From Sporolactobacillus shoreicorticis (lineage in GTDB: Bacteria > Bacillota > Bacilli > Bacillales > Sporolactobacillaceae), in assembly GCF_024125445.1 (NCBI RefSeq), contig NZ_JAMXWM010000009.1, positions 62,001 through 126,000 of the forward strand: 64,000 nt of DNA, in the 5' to 3' direction. Positions 9,210 through 18,397 of the stretch are shown one piece after another (within the stretch, counting starts at the first letter, position 1; the number at the start of each line of letters is the position of its first letter). A program made the translations under genes and the position numbers. The notes under the pieces were generated by a model. The model searched no databases. It was not told where the DNA came from and saw nothing but the letters and a program-made list of their open reading frames with translations.

Positions 9210-9675
9210 CCTGAACGCCTTCTGCTGCATTACTGATCTCCGAAATCGAATCCGGATTAACTTGATTTCCATCGCTTGTCACGTATAAAACAGAACCGTT
9301 TTTCAAGGTTACTGACTGTACAATTCCGCTTAATGAATGAGTGGACGAATTTCCATCGCTATCTATGATCGTTTCATTCCAGCTAATCTGTTTGCCAATC
9401 ATTGACGCTTGTTCAGATAATGATTGATTCGACTGGGTCGCCACCAGCTTATCGATCGCATCGCTCATGTTCTGTGTCTGTTCAAGTGTCGTAAATTCCG
9501 CCATCTGTGAAACAAATTGCGATGTATCCATTGGTGATGTCGGATCTTGATTCGTCAACTGCGCAATCAGAAGTTTTAAAAAAGAATTTTTATCAAGAGC
9601 TCCATTCACACTCGATGTCGACGATTGCGTATTCGTTGCTGCTGTTCCTGAGTTTACTGTTATATCACTGCCCAT
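9202..9675 (-). CDS. flgD: Flagellar hook scaffold protein FlgD
   Basis: FlgD caps the growing hook. The 157-residue protein has the strongly conserved N-terminal block LDKNSFLKLLIAQLTNQDP followed by MDTSQFVSQMAEFTTLEQ, characteristic of FlgD. The C-terminal part is short, as in Bacillus orthologues. It starts 1 nt after fliK and its stop overlaps the next start. Confidence 0.97.
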   Translation of the reverse strand: MGSDITVNSGTAATNTQSSTSSVNGALDKNSFLKLLIAQLTNQDPTSPMDTSQFVSQMAEFTTLEQTQNMSDAIDKLVATQSNQSLSEQASMIGKQISWNETIIDSDGNSSTHSLSGIVQSVTLKNGSVLYVTSDGNQVNPDSISEISNAAEGVQGD

Positions 9676-9676
9676 T

Positions 9677-11032
9677 TCAAATCCCTCCTCCCGTCATGAA
9701 TTCAAGAAACGAATGGTCATTCTGCTCTGCTTCCGTGTCCATGCGATGGCTTTGCTTATGCTGGTCCTGATTTTCCTCCTGCGGATTTCCCTGTCGGGAC
9801 GAGCCTTGCTGCTGTCCCTGGCTTGACGAACTGTCGGAAGAAGGTTGATAAAGCTGCCGATTGACATCAATCTGTGTCAAAGTAATGCCTCGGCCTGCAC
9901 AGTCATGCTTCAGTTGGCCAAGTCCGCTTTCCAGCAAATCTTTCGCTCTTTGTGTTTCGGCGGTTAATTGGGCCGTTAAGCCTTGCTCTCCGCGACCGAC
10001 AGAGATAACCAGTTTACCAAGATGTTCAGGATACAGTGTGACTGTAAAAGACTGTGTACCGTTTTTTTCCAGCTTAAACGATGCCTTTCCAAGCCATTCG
10101 CTGAGATGATTTGCGACTTGTTCATGTACAGATCCTTGACTTTCTACATTTTTTCCAGATTGAAAAGCTGTCCACAGTTCCAATTTACTCATTTGTCCTG
10201 TTGCTGCACGATGATTTTCCAACCCGATTTGTATTTTTGAATGATCTGTCTGTGCTGGTGAATCTTTTGCATTCACTTTTTTCGATGAGCTCTGATTATA
10301 GTCACCGGAAAATTCTTTTTCTTGACCGCCCAGCAGCATTCGTTGACTGGTGACCGAATCCCTTTCATTTTTAGCATGATTGTTTAACTGGTTGACATGT
10401 GGCTGTAAAAGCAGCCTTGTCTTATTTAGTGTTGCTGTTTCAGCGTTCTGTTGCCCTTTAGCTAAGGAATCATGCATAGTTTGCTGTTCAGCAGTTCCCG
10501 ATCTCAGCCGATTAATGTTTAAGTGCGTGTCACTGTTGAGGTCTGTCTTAGTTTGCCCCTGTTTTGTATTTGCGGTATGAATCATTAACAATGCATCGCT
10601 ATTTTTGCTTGTTCGATGAATGTGGTTTGGCTTAGGGCTCGGAATCAGTGCTTGGGCTTTCTGAAAATCATTATTTTTATGATCGAAGCCAACTTTTCCA
10701 ATTATATCTTCCTTTGCCAAACCGTGCACCACTGTTTTCTTCTCTGCACTTTTTATTTTCGTCGCTGCGGGCTCCAATACGTGATTCATTTTTTGCGTAT
10801 TTTTTGCTGCTGAAGATTTTTGAGATAATAAAGATTTACTGTTATTAAGTTCTGCATCTGAAGAAGCAGGCTGTGCTGCTGTACCGCTGACCATAGCTGC
10901 TCCGGCTTGCTGCACAAGCTGCATGATTGATAGAAAAGAATGCTTTGTATTTTTAGCGTTCTTATTCTTTTTTTTCGCTGCAGGCAGTGTCTCTGACTTT
11001 TCAGCTTTAATATCGCTCACATTCGTATTCAT
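9677..11032 (-). CDS. fliK: Flagellar hook-length control protein FliK
   Basis: FliK measures hook length and triggers the FlhB switch. About 451 residues: a long low-complexity N-terminal part rich in Asn, Gln, Ser and Lys, and a conserved C-terminal domain with the SFTVTLYPEHLGKLVISV core, the Flg_hook signature. The C-terminal tail is Gln/Ser-rich. The start is ATG at 11032, which has AAAGGAGGTGAGAAC in front. The in-frame ATG at 11050 lies upstream of that site. Confidence 0.94.
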   Translation of the reverse strand: MNTNVSDIKAEKSETLPAAKKKNKNAKNTKHSFLSIMQLVQQAGAAMVSGTAAQPASSDAELNNSKSLLSQKSSAAKNTQKMNHVLEPAATKIKSAEKKTVVHGLAKEDIIGKVGFDHKNNDFQKAQALIPSPKPNHIHRTSKNSDALLMIHTANTKQGQTKTDLNSDTHLNINRLRSGTAEQQTMHDSLAKGQQNAETATLNKTRLLLQPHVNQLNNHAKNERDSVTSQRMLLGGQEKEFSGDYNQSSSKKVNAKDSPAQTDHSKIQIGLENHRAATGQMSKLELWTAFQSGKNVESQGSVHEQVANHLSEWLGKASFKLEKNGTQSFTVTLYPEHLGKLVISVGRGEQGLTAQLTAETQRAKDLLESGLGQLKHDCAGRGITLTQIDVNRQLYQPSSDSSSSQGQQQGSSRQGNPQEENQDQHKQSHRMDTEAEQNDHSFLEFMTGGGI

Positions 11033-11064
11033 GTTCTCACCTCCTTTCAAAGATTTCTTATTTA

Positions 11065-11685
11065 CTAAGGTGTTGTAGTTGTCGTTGCTGCAGTTGATGA
11101 TGAAGAATTTGTACTGGCTGTATTTGCCTTTAGTCGCTGCGTCAGCGCAGCGGCTTTTGCTACATCCATGTTTTCAAGTATCGAAGCCTTCGTTTTGTCA
11201 TCAAGTAGGTTCATATATTCAGCAGCTTGTTTAACCGACAATTTGTTAAAAATAGCTGCTGCTTTAGCCGGATCCATTGCCTTATATGTCTGAGCATACA
11301 CCGCTTGACGAGCCGAAGCCGCCTGACTTTTTGTTTGTTTATCTGTGTCATTTGCTTCGCTTTGTGCCTGTTTTAACTGATTTTTCAGTTCTGCAATTTG
11401 GTCTGTTAATTTATTTTTGTCGCTTTGCAGCTTCTTAATTGTTGCTTGCTGAGCAGAATTTTCCGTTTTTAACCGTGCCATTTGTGAAGCATCCACTGAT
11501 GTTGTTTGCTGCGTCTTATTTGTATTGTGACGAAAAATGAAACTTTTGGCTTCGTCGATCGGATCAAGACCGGATAATTTTAGAAACAAGGCCGCAAGCA
11601 GCAGCAAAAAAATAATTGGAACAAGAATTGCTGAAATTATTTTGATCAATTTCACTCCCAAACGTGTAGGTCTCCTTTCTTCCAT
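11065..11685 (-). CDS. ylxF: Flagellar protein YlxF (MotE/MgtE_N-like)
   Basis: Membrane-anchored coiled-coil protein encoded between fliJ and fliK in Bacillus operons. It has a short cytoplasmic N-terminus, one membrane helix (ISAILVPIIFLLLLAALFL), a coiled coil at about residues 65-115, then a small helical domain (AAAIFNKLSVKQAAEYMNLL) related to the MgtE N-domain. The tail is Ser/Thr-rich. 206 residues. Its exact role is unsettled; a chaperone or motor-associated function has been proposed for relatives. Confidence 0.88.
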   Translation of the reverse strand: MEERRPTRLGVKLIKIISAILVPIIFLLLLAALFLKLSGLDPIDEAKSFIFRHNTNKTQQTTSVDASQMARLKTENSAQQATIKKLQSDKNKLTDQIAELKNQLKQAQSEANDTDKQTKSQAASARQAVYAQTYKAMDPAKAAAIFNKLSVKQAAEYMNLLDDKTKASILENMDVAKAAALTQRLKANTASTNSSSSTAATTTTTP

Positions 11686-11699
11686 TCCCCTGTACCTCC

Positions 11700-12134
11700 T
11701 CAGCGTGCCGTACGTTGACCAGCTATTTCATCCATCCGTTTGATTTCTGCCTTTTGAGTTAGCCGCCGATAAATACTCTGCTGTTTTTCCTTTATTTTTT
11801 CATATTTTTTTACTTCCATTGCTTTTTCCTGCAATTTGGTTTGGAAATCTTCTACTCTGGCTTTCGCTCTTATGTATCGTTTATTTGTTTCATCAATGAG
11901 AGAATCCATCGTATTGACATCTGTTATTCCCATCTTCATCTGATCAATTGTAATCGCCTGACTCATCTGATTCTGAAGCTCCGTTTGCGCTTTTTCCTTC
12001 AGATCCATCAGCTCGATTAATTTGCGTGCAAGGCTTTCAAACTCATCAAACAGACGTTTATACTGAACTTCCAGGTTGTACTTTTCATTCTCCGCCAGCT
12101 TCATCACACGTTCAAAGCGATATTCAAACCCCAT
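11700..12134 (-). CDS. fliJ: Flagellar export chaperone/ATPase stalk protein FliJ
   Basis: FliJ is the central stalk of the FliI ATPase ring and escorts export substrates. The 144-residue protein is predicted to be almost wholly coiled coil, starting FEYRFERVMKLAENEK as in Bacillus FliJ. Its start overlaps the end of fliI by 11 nt. Sequence conservation is low in this family, so position after fliI is part of the evidence. Confidence 0.93.
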   Translation of the reverse strand: MGFEYRFERVMKLAENEKYNLEVQYKRLFDEFESLARKLIELMDLKEKAQTELQNQMSQAITIDQMKMGITDVNTMDSLIDETNKRYIRAKARVEDFQTKLQEKAMEVKKYEKIKEKQQSIYRRLTQKAEIKRMDEIAGQRTAR

Positions 12135-13452
12135 TGGTGCTCATCTCCTGCCCAAAATCATGAAACAATTGGTTGACCGAATCCTTAATCGTTACACGAA
12201 CCTTTTCTGACTGACGTAAAAAGTCCAGCATTTTCGGATGAAAATGAATTGCTTCATCGATCGCCGATGAACTGCCTTGCTTATATGCACCAATATTAAT
12301 AAGATCCTCGGATTCAGTGTATTGAGACAGCAAGGTACGAAATCTTTGAGCAGCCTGTAAATGTTCTTGTGAACAAATTTCGTTCATGACACGACTGACA
12401 CTTTTTAATAGGTTAACTGCCGGATATTGGCCCTTCTGCGCTAACGCGCGATCCAGTACAATATGCCCATCCAAAATACCTCGTGCCGTATCGGAAATCG
12501 GTTCGTCAAGATCGTCCCCATCAACCAATACCGTGTAAAAAGCAGTAATCGTGCCATTGTTGTCGGTACCTGCCCGTTCTAACAACTTAGGGAGCATAGC
12601 GAATACCGAGGGAGGATACCCCTTCGTTGTAGGTGGTTCCCCTATGGCAAGACCGATTTCACGCTGGCTCATGGCAACGCGCGTCAGTGAATCCATCATA
12701 AGGAGAACATCCTTTCCCTTAGCACGAAAGTATTCGGCAATCGCTGTCGCGACCATCGCCCCTTTGATCCTCATCAGTGCAGGCTGATCACTGGTCGCAA
12801 CAATAACGATGGAATGCTTCATACCTTCCGGACCAAGGTCCTTTTCAAGAAATTCCCGAACCTCTCGTCCTCGTTCGCCAATCAATGCAATAACATTCAG
12901 ATCGGCCGATGTATTCCTTGCGACCATCCCCATTAATGTACTTTTTCCTACACCGCTGCCAGCAAAAATGCCAACACGTTGACCTTTTCCAACCGTGAGC
13001 AGGCCATTGATCGAACGAATACCGAGTTCAATCGGTGTCGTAATACGAGGCCGGCTCATTGGATCGGGCGGTTCCTGATTCGTCGGTACACTGTCTGTTG
13101 GTTTCGAAAAGGTCATGCCAGAAACCGGTCGTCCCAAACTGTCGCACACTTGACCGAGCAATTCTTCATTTACTTTCACCTCAAGCGGTTTGTCCGTTGC
13201 TTCAACTAAACAGCCCGGCGCTATTTGAGCAACCGACGTATATGGCATCAGTAAAATATTTTCATCCTTGAACCCAACAACTTCTGCCATTATTTTTTTT
13301 CTTCCTGACTGGATATAGATCAGACAAACATCGCCGACTGATGCCGATGGACCTTTTGATTCAATCAAGAGACCAACAACCCGATTAATTTTCCCATATC
13401 GCCGATAGCTGTCAATCGTTGCCAGTTCGTCAATCAGATGCGCCACATTCAT
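12124..13452 (-). CDS. fliI: Flagellum-specific ATPase FliI
   Basis: FliI energises protein export through the flagellar gate. The 442-residue protein carries a Walker A motif (GIFAGSGVGKSTLMG), Walker B (DVLLMMDSLTRVAM), the GERGREV segment and the PPTTKGYPPSVF stretch typical of the FliI/SctN family. It directly abuts fliH (shared base at 13452), the regulator that binds it. Confidence 0.98.
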   Translation of the reverse strand: MNVAHLIDELATIDSYRRYGKINRVVGLLIESKGPSASVGDVCLIYIQSGRKKIMAEVVGFKDENILLMPYTSVAQIAPGCLVEATDKPLEVKVNEELLGQVCDSLGRPVSGMTFSKPTDSVPTNQEPPDPMSRPRITTPIELGIRSINGLLTVGKGQRVGIFAGSGVGKSTLMGMVARNTSADLNVIALIGERGREVREFLEKDLGPEGMKHSIVIVATSDQPALMRIKGAMVATAIAEYFRAKGKDVLLMMDSLTRVAMSQREIGLAIGEPPTTKGYPPSVFAMLPKLLERAGTDNNGTITAFYTVLVDGDDLDEPISDTARGILDGHIVLDRALAQKGQYPAVNLLKSVSRVMNEICSQEHLQAAQRFRTLLSQYTESEDLINIGAYKQGSSSAIDEAIHFHPKMLDFLRQSEKVRVTIKDSVNQLFHDFGQEMSTNGV

Positions 13453-14222
13453 CAGCCTTTTTCCTCCATCAACTCGGCAAGTTTCTCCTTAATAACCTGA
13501 AGCTGACTATCAACACCAGCGTCGATTTTCCCGAAAGAGGTCTCGATCGTACATGCCTCATCCGAAAAGTCACTGTCGGCATAAACATAGACTTTAGCAT
13601 CCTGGACTATTTTATCGAATTCCCAGCGATTTTGATTGAGATGATCAAAGTGTTTTGGAGCAACCGTTATTTTAATTGTTTCTTGATCCCGGACTTCACG
13701 GACTGCCTTGGCAACCAGAGCAAACCATTTGTATTCATCAAGAGCCAGAGAAGTACCGATTATTTTCTCAGCAACAGCGATTGACAGCTTCAAAATTTCT
13801 GGTTGTGCTTCCTTGATGGAATCATTTAAAAAACTTTTTGTTTGCTCAACAAATTGGTTTCCTTGATCAATAAGCGAATCATAATGTTCTTTCGCCGCTT
13901 TTGTCCCCTTACTGAATCCTGCCGCATAACCTTCTTTTATTTTCTTTTCATAGGCTTCCGCTCGTTTTTGCTCTGCCGTTTCCTCATCACGGGCAATCTG
14001 CTGCCGTATTTCGGCTGCCTTCGTTTCTGCCTCCTTAATCAAACGATTGGCTTCACGCTTCGTTTCATCAATCTTTTCATTTAGTGTTTGTTCAATTGCA
14101 TCCGAATCCATTCCGGAATTTTTTAATGAATCTAAATGAGGATCGATGACAGCAGAGATATGCACAACCTTTGCCTTTCCCTCAGAGCGAGCCTGTTTGA
14201 TCAAATTAGACAATAACGTCAT
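13452..14222 (-). CDS. fliH: Flagellar assembly protein FliH
   Basis: FliH binds FliI and tethers it to the C-ring. The 256-residue protein has a long charged coiled coil (residues about 40-115, rich in Glu/Lys/Ala) with a GYAAGFSKGTKAAKEH glycine-containing segment, and a globular C-terminal domain. It overlaps fliG by 17 nt. The family is divergent, but location between fliG and fliI and overall architecture are decisive. Confidence 0.93.
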   Translation of the reverse strand: MTLLSNLIKQARSEGKAKVVHISAVIDPHLDSLKNSGMDSDAIEQTLNEKIDETKREANRLIKEAETKAAEIRQQIARDEETAEQKRAEAYEKKIKEGYAAGFSKGTKAAKEHYDSLIDQGNQFVEQTKSFLNDSIKEAQPEILKLSIAVAEKIIGTSLALDEYKWFALVAKAVREVRDQETIKITVAPKHFDHLNQNRWEFDKIVQDAKVYVYADSDFSDEACTIETSFGKIDAGVDSQLQVIKEKLAELMEEKG

Positions 14223-15222
14223 CTCCCTTCCCGCGAGCGATCACAATTTCTCCGGCATCCTCAAGCTTGCGAATCGTGTTGACAATTTTGGTCTGCGCTT
14301 CTTCGACATCATGCAGTCTCACTGGCCCCATATATTCCATTTCCTCTTTGAAACTGGCGGCCATTCGTTCAGACATATTTTTAAACAGCAGATCTTTGAC
14401 TTCATCGCTGGCCGTTCTCATCGCAAGAATTAAGTCCTCGTTCTCGCTCTCACGGATAACGCGCTGAATGGCCCGGTCATCTAGCACAACAATGTCTTCG
14501 AAAACGAACATACGCTTTTTGATTTCCTCTGCGAGATCAGGATCATGAGTCTCCAATTTTTCCAATATATTACGTTCGGTTGTCCGATCAACTCCGTTCA
14601 AAACACTGACAATGGAAGAAATTCCTCCGATCTGAGTATAATCTTCGTTCACTGATGAGTTGGAAATCTTTTTCTCAAGAATCCGCTCAACTTGCGTAAT
14701 TGTTTCCGGTGACGTACGATCCATTTGTGCAATTCGCCGAGCAACATTTGCTTGCTGTTCAACAGATAGAGCAGATAAAACCGCCCCTGCCTGATCAGGA
14801 TCCAAATAAGAAAGAACAAGTGCAATCGTTTGCGGATGTTCATTTTGAATAAAATTTAAAATTTGCTGCGGATCACTTTTGCGCATGAAGTCAAAAGGCT
14901 TAACCTGAAGCGTTGAAGTCAGCCTTTGTATGACCTTGTTCGCTTCGTCGGATCCGAGTGCTTTCTCTAAAATTTGTTTTGCGTAGCCAATACCGCCTTG
15001 AGATATGTACTCTTGTGCAAGAGCTGTCTGAAAAAACTCGTCAATGACTTGTGCCTTAGTTTCCGCATCTATTTTTCGTGCATTGGAAATTTCCAGGGTC
15101 ATGTCTTCAACTTCTTGTTCCGTGAACTGCTTAAAAACAGTAGCAGAGACATCAGTCCCAAGCGCAATCATCAAAATGGCTGCTTTTTGTTTTCCGGTTA
15201 ATTTTGTTTTTCGTGTAGGCAT
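14206..15222 (-). CDS. fliG: Flagellar motor switch protein FliG
   Basis: FliG links the MS ring to the C-ring and interacts with the stator. The protein has about 338 residues, the normal length, with TGKQKAAILMIALGTD at the N-terminus, the FIQNEHPQTIALVLSYL repeat of the middle domain, and the charged torque helix with DDRAIQRVIRE in the C-terminal domain. I choose ATG at 15222 (MPTRKTKL), which has GGGGAG 9 nt upstream. The longer open frame to 15312 runs into fliF. Confidence 0.97.
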   Translation of the reverse strand: MPTRKTKLTGKQKAAILMIALGTDVSATVFKQFTEQEVEDMTLEISNARKIDAETKAQVIDEFFQTALAQEYISQGGIGYAKQILEKALGSDEANKVIQRLTSTLQVKPFDFMRKSDPQQILNFIQNEHPQTIALVLSYLDPDQAGAVLSALSVEQQANVARRIAQMDRTSPETITQVERILEKKISNSSVNEDYTQIGGISSIVSVLNGVDRTTERNILEKLETHDPDLAEEIKKRMFVFEDIVVLDDRAIQRVIRESENEDLILAMRTASDEVKDLLFKNMSERMAASFKEEMEYMGPVRLHDVEEAQTKIVNTIRKLEDAGEIVIARGKGDDVIV

Positions 15223-15238
15223 AACGGCCAGCTCCCCT

Positions 15239-16831
15239 TTACTTGTCCTCAGCCATCCAGCTTCTAAGCAGTTTGACAAATTGATCCGGTTTTTGTCTTG
15301 CCATTTTTTCAAGTTCGTTGTACTTTTTCTTTTCCGGATTTTCCTTATTCAGCATTGCTTCATAATCTTCCTGTTGAGGTATATCCTCTACAACAGTCTG
15401 ATCCTCAGCTGCATCTTCAGCCATTTTTCTTCGACGCAGAACAAACCAGATTATAAGACCGATCACTAATGCCAGTAAAATTCCTCCGATAATATAGAAC
15501 CAATTAAATCCGCCATTCTGTGTCTGCATTGCTGCTTTACCATTAAATTGACCAACGGTTACCGAGGTCTTTTGATTAATCATATTATTTGGCAATTCTT
15601 GGCCTTGCGCGTCTGAAACAGATGTTTTAATTATTGAATTAAGAATTTGACGGACATCGTTAATCCTTTGAGCTGATAGAGAATTATTGTTATTCGCAGT
15701 TGGTGGTTCGATCATCACCTGTATCCCAAGATCAGTTACTTTATACGGACTGTTGACAACTTCACGATGAATTCTGTTGAATTCATTATTTACTCGGTCT
15801 TCAACCTTTTGATAAGTGCCATTGCCATTGGTTCCATTTTGATAAGTCGGAACATCGTTGGTTCCTGTCCCCGCTTGTCCCTGAGCTCCTTGACCCGTGT
15901 AAGTTTCAGTGATATGCTCGGTGCTGGTTTGAAGACCTTCCATTGTTTGTTGATTTACAGGCTCTACTAGGTCCTGCTTTTCCTTTGACTGAGTAAAATC
16001 AACATCGGCGGTAACATTTACCATAACTTTGCCCTCGCCCATCATCATCGTCAGCATTTGTGTCACTCGCCGCTGTACATTGCTTTCAATGTCGCGAATG
16101 ATTGACTGCTGTTGATCATAAGTTGATTTTACAGATCCGCTCGATGTACTGTTTTTCAGATCATAATAGTTGAAATATTGATCCATGATCACAATATTAC
16201 TGGTAGGCAGATTAGGAACACTCTTTGAAACCAAGTGATATAGTCCGTTTACTTGATCCGAGCTCAGCTGTCCCCCAGATGCAAGGTTCAATACGATCGA
16301 AGCCGATGCCTTGCTTTTATCATTCTGATCGCTGACCCAGACATCATTTTGCGGCAGCGTAATCATAACCTTCGCTGATTTAACACCCTTAGTATTAGAA
16401 ATTAAGTTTGCCAATTCCGTCTGCATCGCGGCACGCTGGACAACATCAAACTGCTTATCCGTCATTCCAAATCCTGCATTTTGACTAAAGAATGAGTAAT
16501 CGATCTGCCCGGTCTTGGGAAGGCCCTCTGAGGCAAGTTCAACCTTAAGCTCATCAACCTGGTTCTTCGGAACACTGATCGTTGTTCCGCCGTCCGAAAG
16601 CTTATAAGGGATCTTCTTGCTGTCAAGAGTATCTGTAATTTGACCTGCTTCGCTTTCTGACAGATCGCTGTACAATGGTGTATAATGTTTTACATTTGTT
16701 AAAAGCAGCAGCACGATAACTACAATGATGATTGCTGAAGTGCCGCCAATGATCCAAATTTTGTTTTTTTTCGGTAATTCGATCCAGAATTTCTTTAATC
16801 GATTTATCCACGCCGACAGCCGTTCCTTCAT
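15239..16831 (-). CDS. fliF: Flagellar MS-ring protein FliF
   Basis: FliF builds the membrane-embedded MS ring. The 530-residue protein has an N-terminal membrane helix (residues about 25-45), ring-building motifs with GLPKTGQIDYSFF and the RRVTQMLTMMMGEGKVMVNV block, a Gly/Thr/Asn-rich flexible insert, a second membrane helix near residue 450, and a C-terminal tail that binds FliG. It lies between fliE (50 nt upstream) and fliG. Confidence 0.97.
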   Translation of the reverse strand: MKERLSAWINRLKKFWIELPKKNKIWIIGGTSAIIIVVIVLLLLTNVKHYTPLYSDLSESEAGQITDTLDSKKIPYKLSDGGTTISVPKNQVDELKVELASEGLPKTGQIDYSFFSQNAGFGMTDKQFDVVQRAAMQTELANLISNTKGVKSAKVMITLPQNDVWVSDQNDKSKASASIVLNLASGGQLSSDQVNGLYHLVSKSVPNLPTSNIVIMDQYFNYYDLKNSTSSGSVKSTYDQQQSIIRDIESNVQRRVTQMLTMMMGEGKVMVNVTADVDFTQSKEKQDLVEPVNQQTMEGLQTSTEHITETYTGQGAQGQAGTGTNDVPTYQNGTNGNGTYQKVEDRVNNEFNRIHREVVNSPYKVTDLGIQVMIEPPTANNNNSLSAQRINDVRQILNSIIKTSVSDAQGQELPNNMINQKTSVTVGQFNGKAAMQTQNGGFNWFYIIGGILLALVIGLIIWFVLRRRKMAEDAAEDQTVVEDIPQQEDYEAMLNKENPEKKKYNELEKMARQKPDQFVKLLRSWMAEDK

Positions 16832-16881
16832 ATCTTCTTCCTCCGTTCATTTTCGAGCCGGATACTAGATACCAATATCAA

Positions 16882-17187
16882 TCAAACCTGCATTCTCATG
16901 ACTTCTTGGTATGCCTCGACCACCCGGTCGCGAACCTGAACGGTTGTCTTAAGCATGACATCCGCTTTCTGCATGGCAATCATTACATTATGTAAATCAA
17001 CATCGGTGCTTCCGTTTGCGAGCTTAGTAACCATTTGATCGGCAGTCTGCTGGGAGTTATTGACCGTACCAAGTGCATTTTCCAGTGCATCGGCAAAACC
17101 TTGTTGTGCTTGAGCAGTTGTCTGCCGACCGGAAGATGCGGCAGCATCCGTTGCTGCTGTATTAATACTGATAGGTGTGATGTTCAC
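16882..17187 (-). CDS. fliE: Flagellar hook-basal body junction protein FliE
   Basis: FliE joins the MS ring to the rod. The 101-residue protein has a polar Ala/Gln-rich N-terminus and the conserved C-terminal helices VDLHNVMIAMQKADVMLKT and VRDRVVEAYQEVMRMQV, the family signature. Placed between flgC and fliF as expected. Confidence 0.97.
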   Translation of the reverse strand: MNITPISINTAATDAAASSGRQTTAQAQQGFADALENALGTVNNSQQTADQMVTKLANGSTDVDLHNVMIAMQKADVMLKTTVQVRDRVVEAYQEVMRMQV

Positions 17188-17197
17188 TGTCTAAAAC

Positions 17198-17644
17198 CTA
17201 CCTTCCTATGTCTAATGCATGTGTAAGCATGTTTTTATTTGCATTCAATACTGTAACTCCGGCTTCATATGAGCGGTTCGCGTCCATTAAATCAACCATT
17301 TCCTTAAGAGGATCGACATTAGGCTCTTGAACATAGCCGTTCGCATCAGCATCCGGGTTCTCCGGATCATACTTAACCGGAAAAGCAGATGGGTCTTCGC
17401 TTACCGAAGAAACTTCAACACCACCTGCCGAACTTCCAAGGGAAGATTGCAGCATAGAACCGAAGGTATTGGGTCCTATTGTTTTCAAGTTCACCACTTT
17501 CCTCGTGTAGGGTTCCCACTTTCCGTTGACATACCGTCCACGTGTTGTATCCTGGTTGGCAATATTTGCCGAAACAACATCCATTCGAAACCGCTGCGCC
17601 GTAAGACCTGAAGCAGATATATTAAGGCCGCTGAACATTCCCAT
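17198..17644 (-). CDS. flgC: Flagellar proximal rod protein FlgC
   Basis: FlgC is a proximal rod subunit. The conserved N-terminus FSGLNISASGLTAQRFRMD with SANIANQDTTRG, and the C-terminal block DLMDANRSYEAGVTVLNANK identify it. I use ATG at 17644, with GGGGGAG 10 nt upstream. A TTG nine bases earlier overlaps flgB and is too close to that site. About 148 residues. Confidence 0.96.
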   Translation of the reverse strand: MGMFSGLNISASGLTAQRFRMDVVSANIANQDTTRGRYVNGKWEPYTRKVVNLKTIGPNTFGSMLQSSLGSSAGGVEVSSVSEDPSAFPVKYDPENPDADANGYVQEPNVDPLKEMVDLMDANRSYEAGVTVLNANKNMLTHALDIGR

Positions 17645-17649
17645 CTTAA

Positions 17650-18027
17650 TCAAGCTCCCCCTAACACTATATTAAACTTTTTAAACTGATCGCTGGCAGC
17701 TTGACTCAGTGTCTGATAGAGCAATTGATTTTGCGCCAAATCAGACATTTCATGGTCAAGATCAACGTTATTTCCATTATTTTGAACCGTTCCATAGTTG
17801 TCGGTCACTGTTCTGTATCCCGAATCTTCAGAGGATGAGAAACTTATATGTGACGCGTTCGTACGATTCGCCTTTAATTCGTTTTGCAATACACGGTCAA
17901 ATGTAACCTTTTGTGCTTTGTAGTTGGGTGTATCGACATTCGCGATATTTTGTGCAATTGCATTCTGCTCCGCCATTGATCCGTTCAGTGCACGTTCAAT
18001 TGCGGTTAGGGGTGTGACTGAAATCAT
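17650..18027 (-). CDS. flgB: Flagellar proximal rod protein FlgB
   Basis: First gene of the fla/che operon, encoding a 125-residue proximal rod subunit. Conserved blocks are AIAQNIANVDTPNYKAQKV near the N-terminus and NNVDLDHEMSDLAQNQLLYQ near the C-terminus. The start ATG has AAGGAGG 10 nt upstream. A sigma-A-like promoter lies about 60 nt upstream. Confidence 0.97.
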   Translation of the reverse strand: MISVTPLTAIERALNGSMAEQNAIAQNIANVDTPNYKAQKVTFDRVLQNELKANRTNASHISFSSSEDSGYRTVTDNYGTVQNNGNNVDLDHEMSDLAQNQLLYQTLSQAASDQFKKFNIVLGGA

Positions 18028-18085
18028 CGATCAATATCCTCCTTATTCCAAATATTGGCATAGATCAGTTAGAGTACCTATGTCT

Positions 18086-18113
18086 ATTTTATCAACTTTT
18101 TAACCATTGTCTA
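18086..18113 (-). promoter_or_regulatory. Putative sigma-A promoter of the fla/che operon
   Basis: On the minus strand TAGACA (18113-18108) is followed after 16 nt by TAAAAT (18091-18086), about 60 nt before the flgB start. Four to five of six positions match the sigma-A consensus in each box. Placement matches the major fla/che promoter of Bacillus, which also lies between codY and flgB. Confidence 0.5.
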
Positions 18114-18249
18114 CGCGAATGTATACGATTCGACTTTATTCAACTTTTATTTCGCGTCCAATAATAGTCATATAGTCTTATATATTCGACATATATTTTC
18201 AATGTTATTTAATAAGTATGTAATGTAAGCGTGATTATTATTTTTTTCG

Positions 18250-18360
18250 TCACAAAAAACAGGCCATGAGCACTATATTATATTTATGACTGATACATGT
18301 GAAAAAATTGTAACAAAAAGGGGCTCATGGTCATAAATACTCATGGCCAAAAGTCCCTTT
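18250..18360 (-). terminator. Overlapping inverted repeats after codY; likely codY terminator
   Basis: Reading the minus strand after the codY stop, GGCCATGAG plus TATTTATGAC (18348-18330) pair with GTCATAAATA (18290-18281) and CTCATGGCC (18270-18262), followed by TGTTTTTTG. A shorter alternative stem joins AAAAGGG (about 18360) with CCCCTTTTT (about 18316). The two foldings share bases and exclude each other. The T-rich ends suggest termination between codY and the flagellar operon. The rest of the 370-bp gap (18028-18397) is AT-rich and holds the flagellar promoter. Confidence 0.5.
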
Positions 18361-18397
18361 TATGTTGCTTAATATGGATCAATTTAAAACTGTGCTA

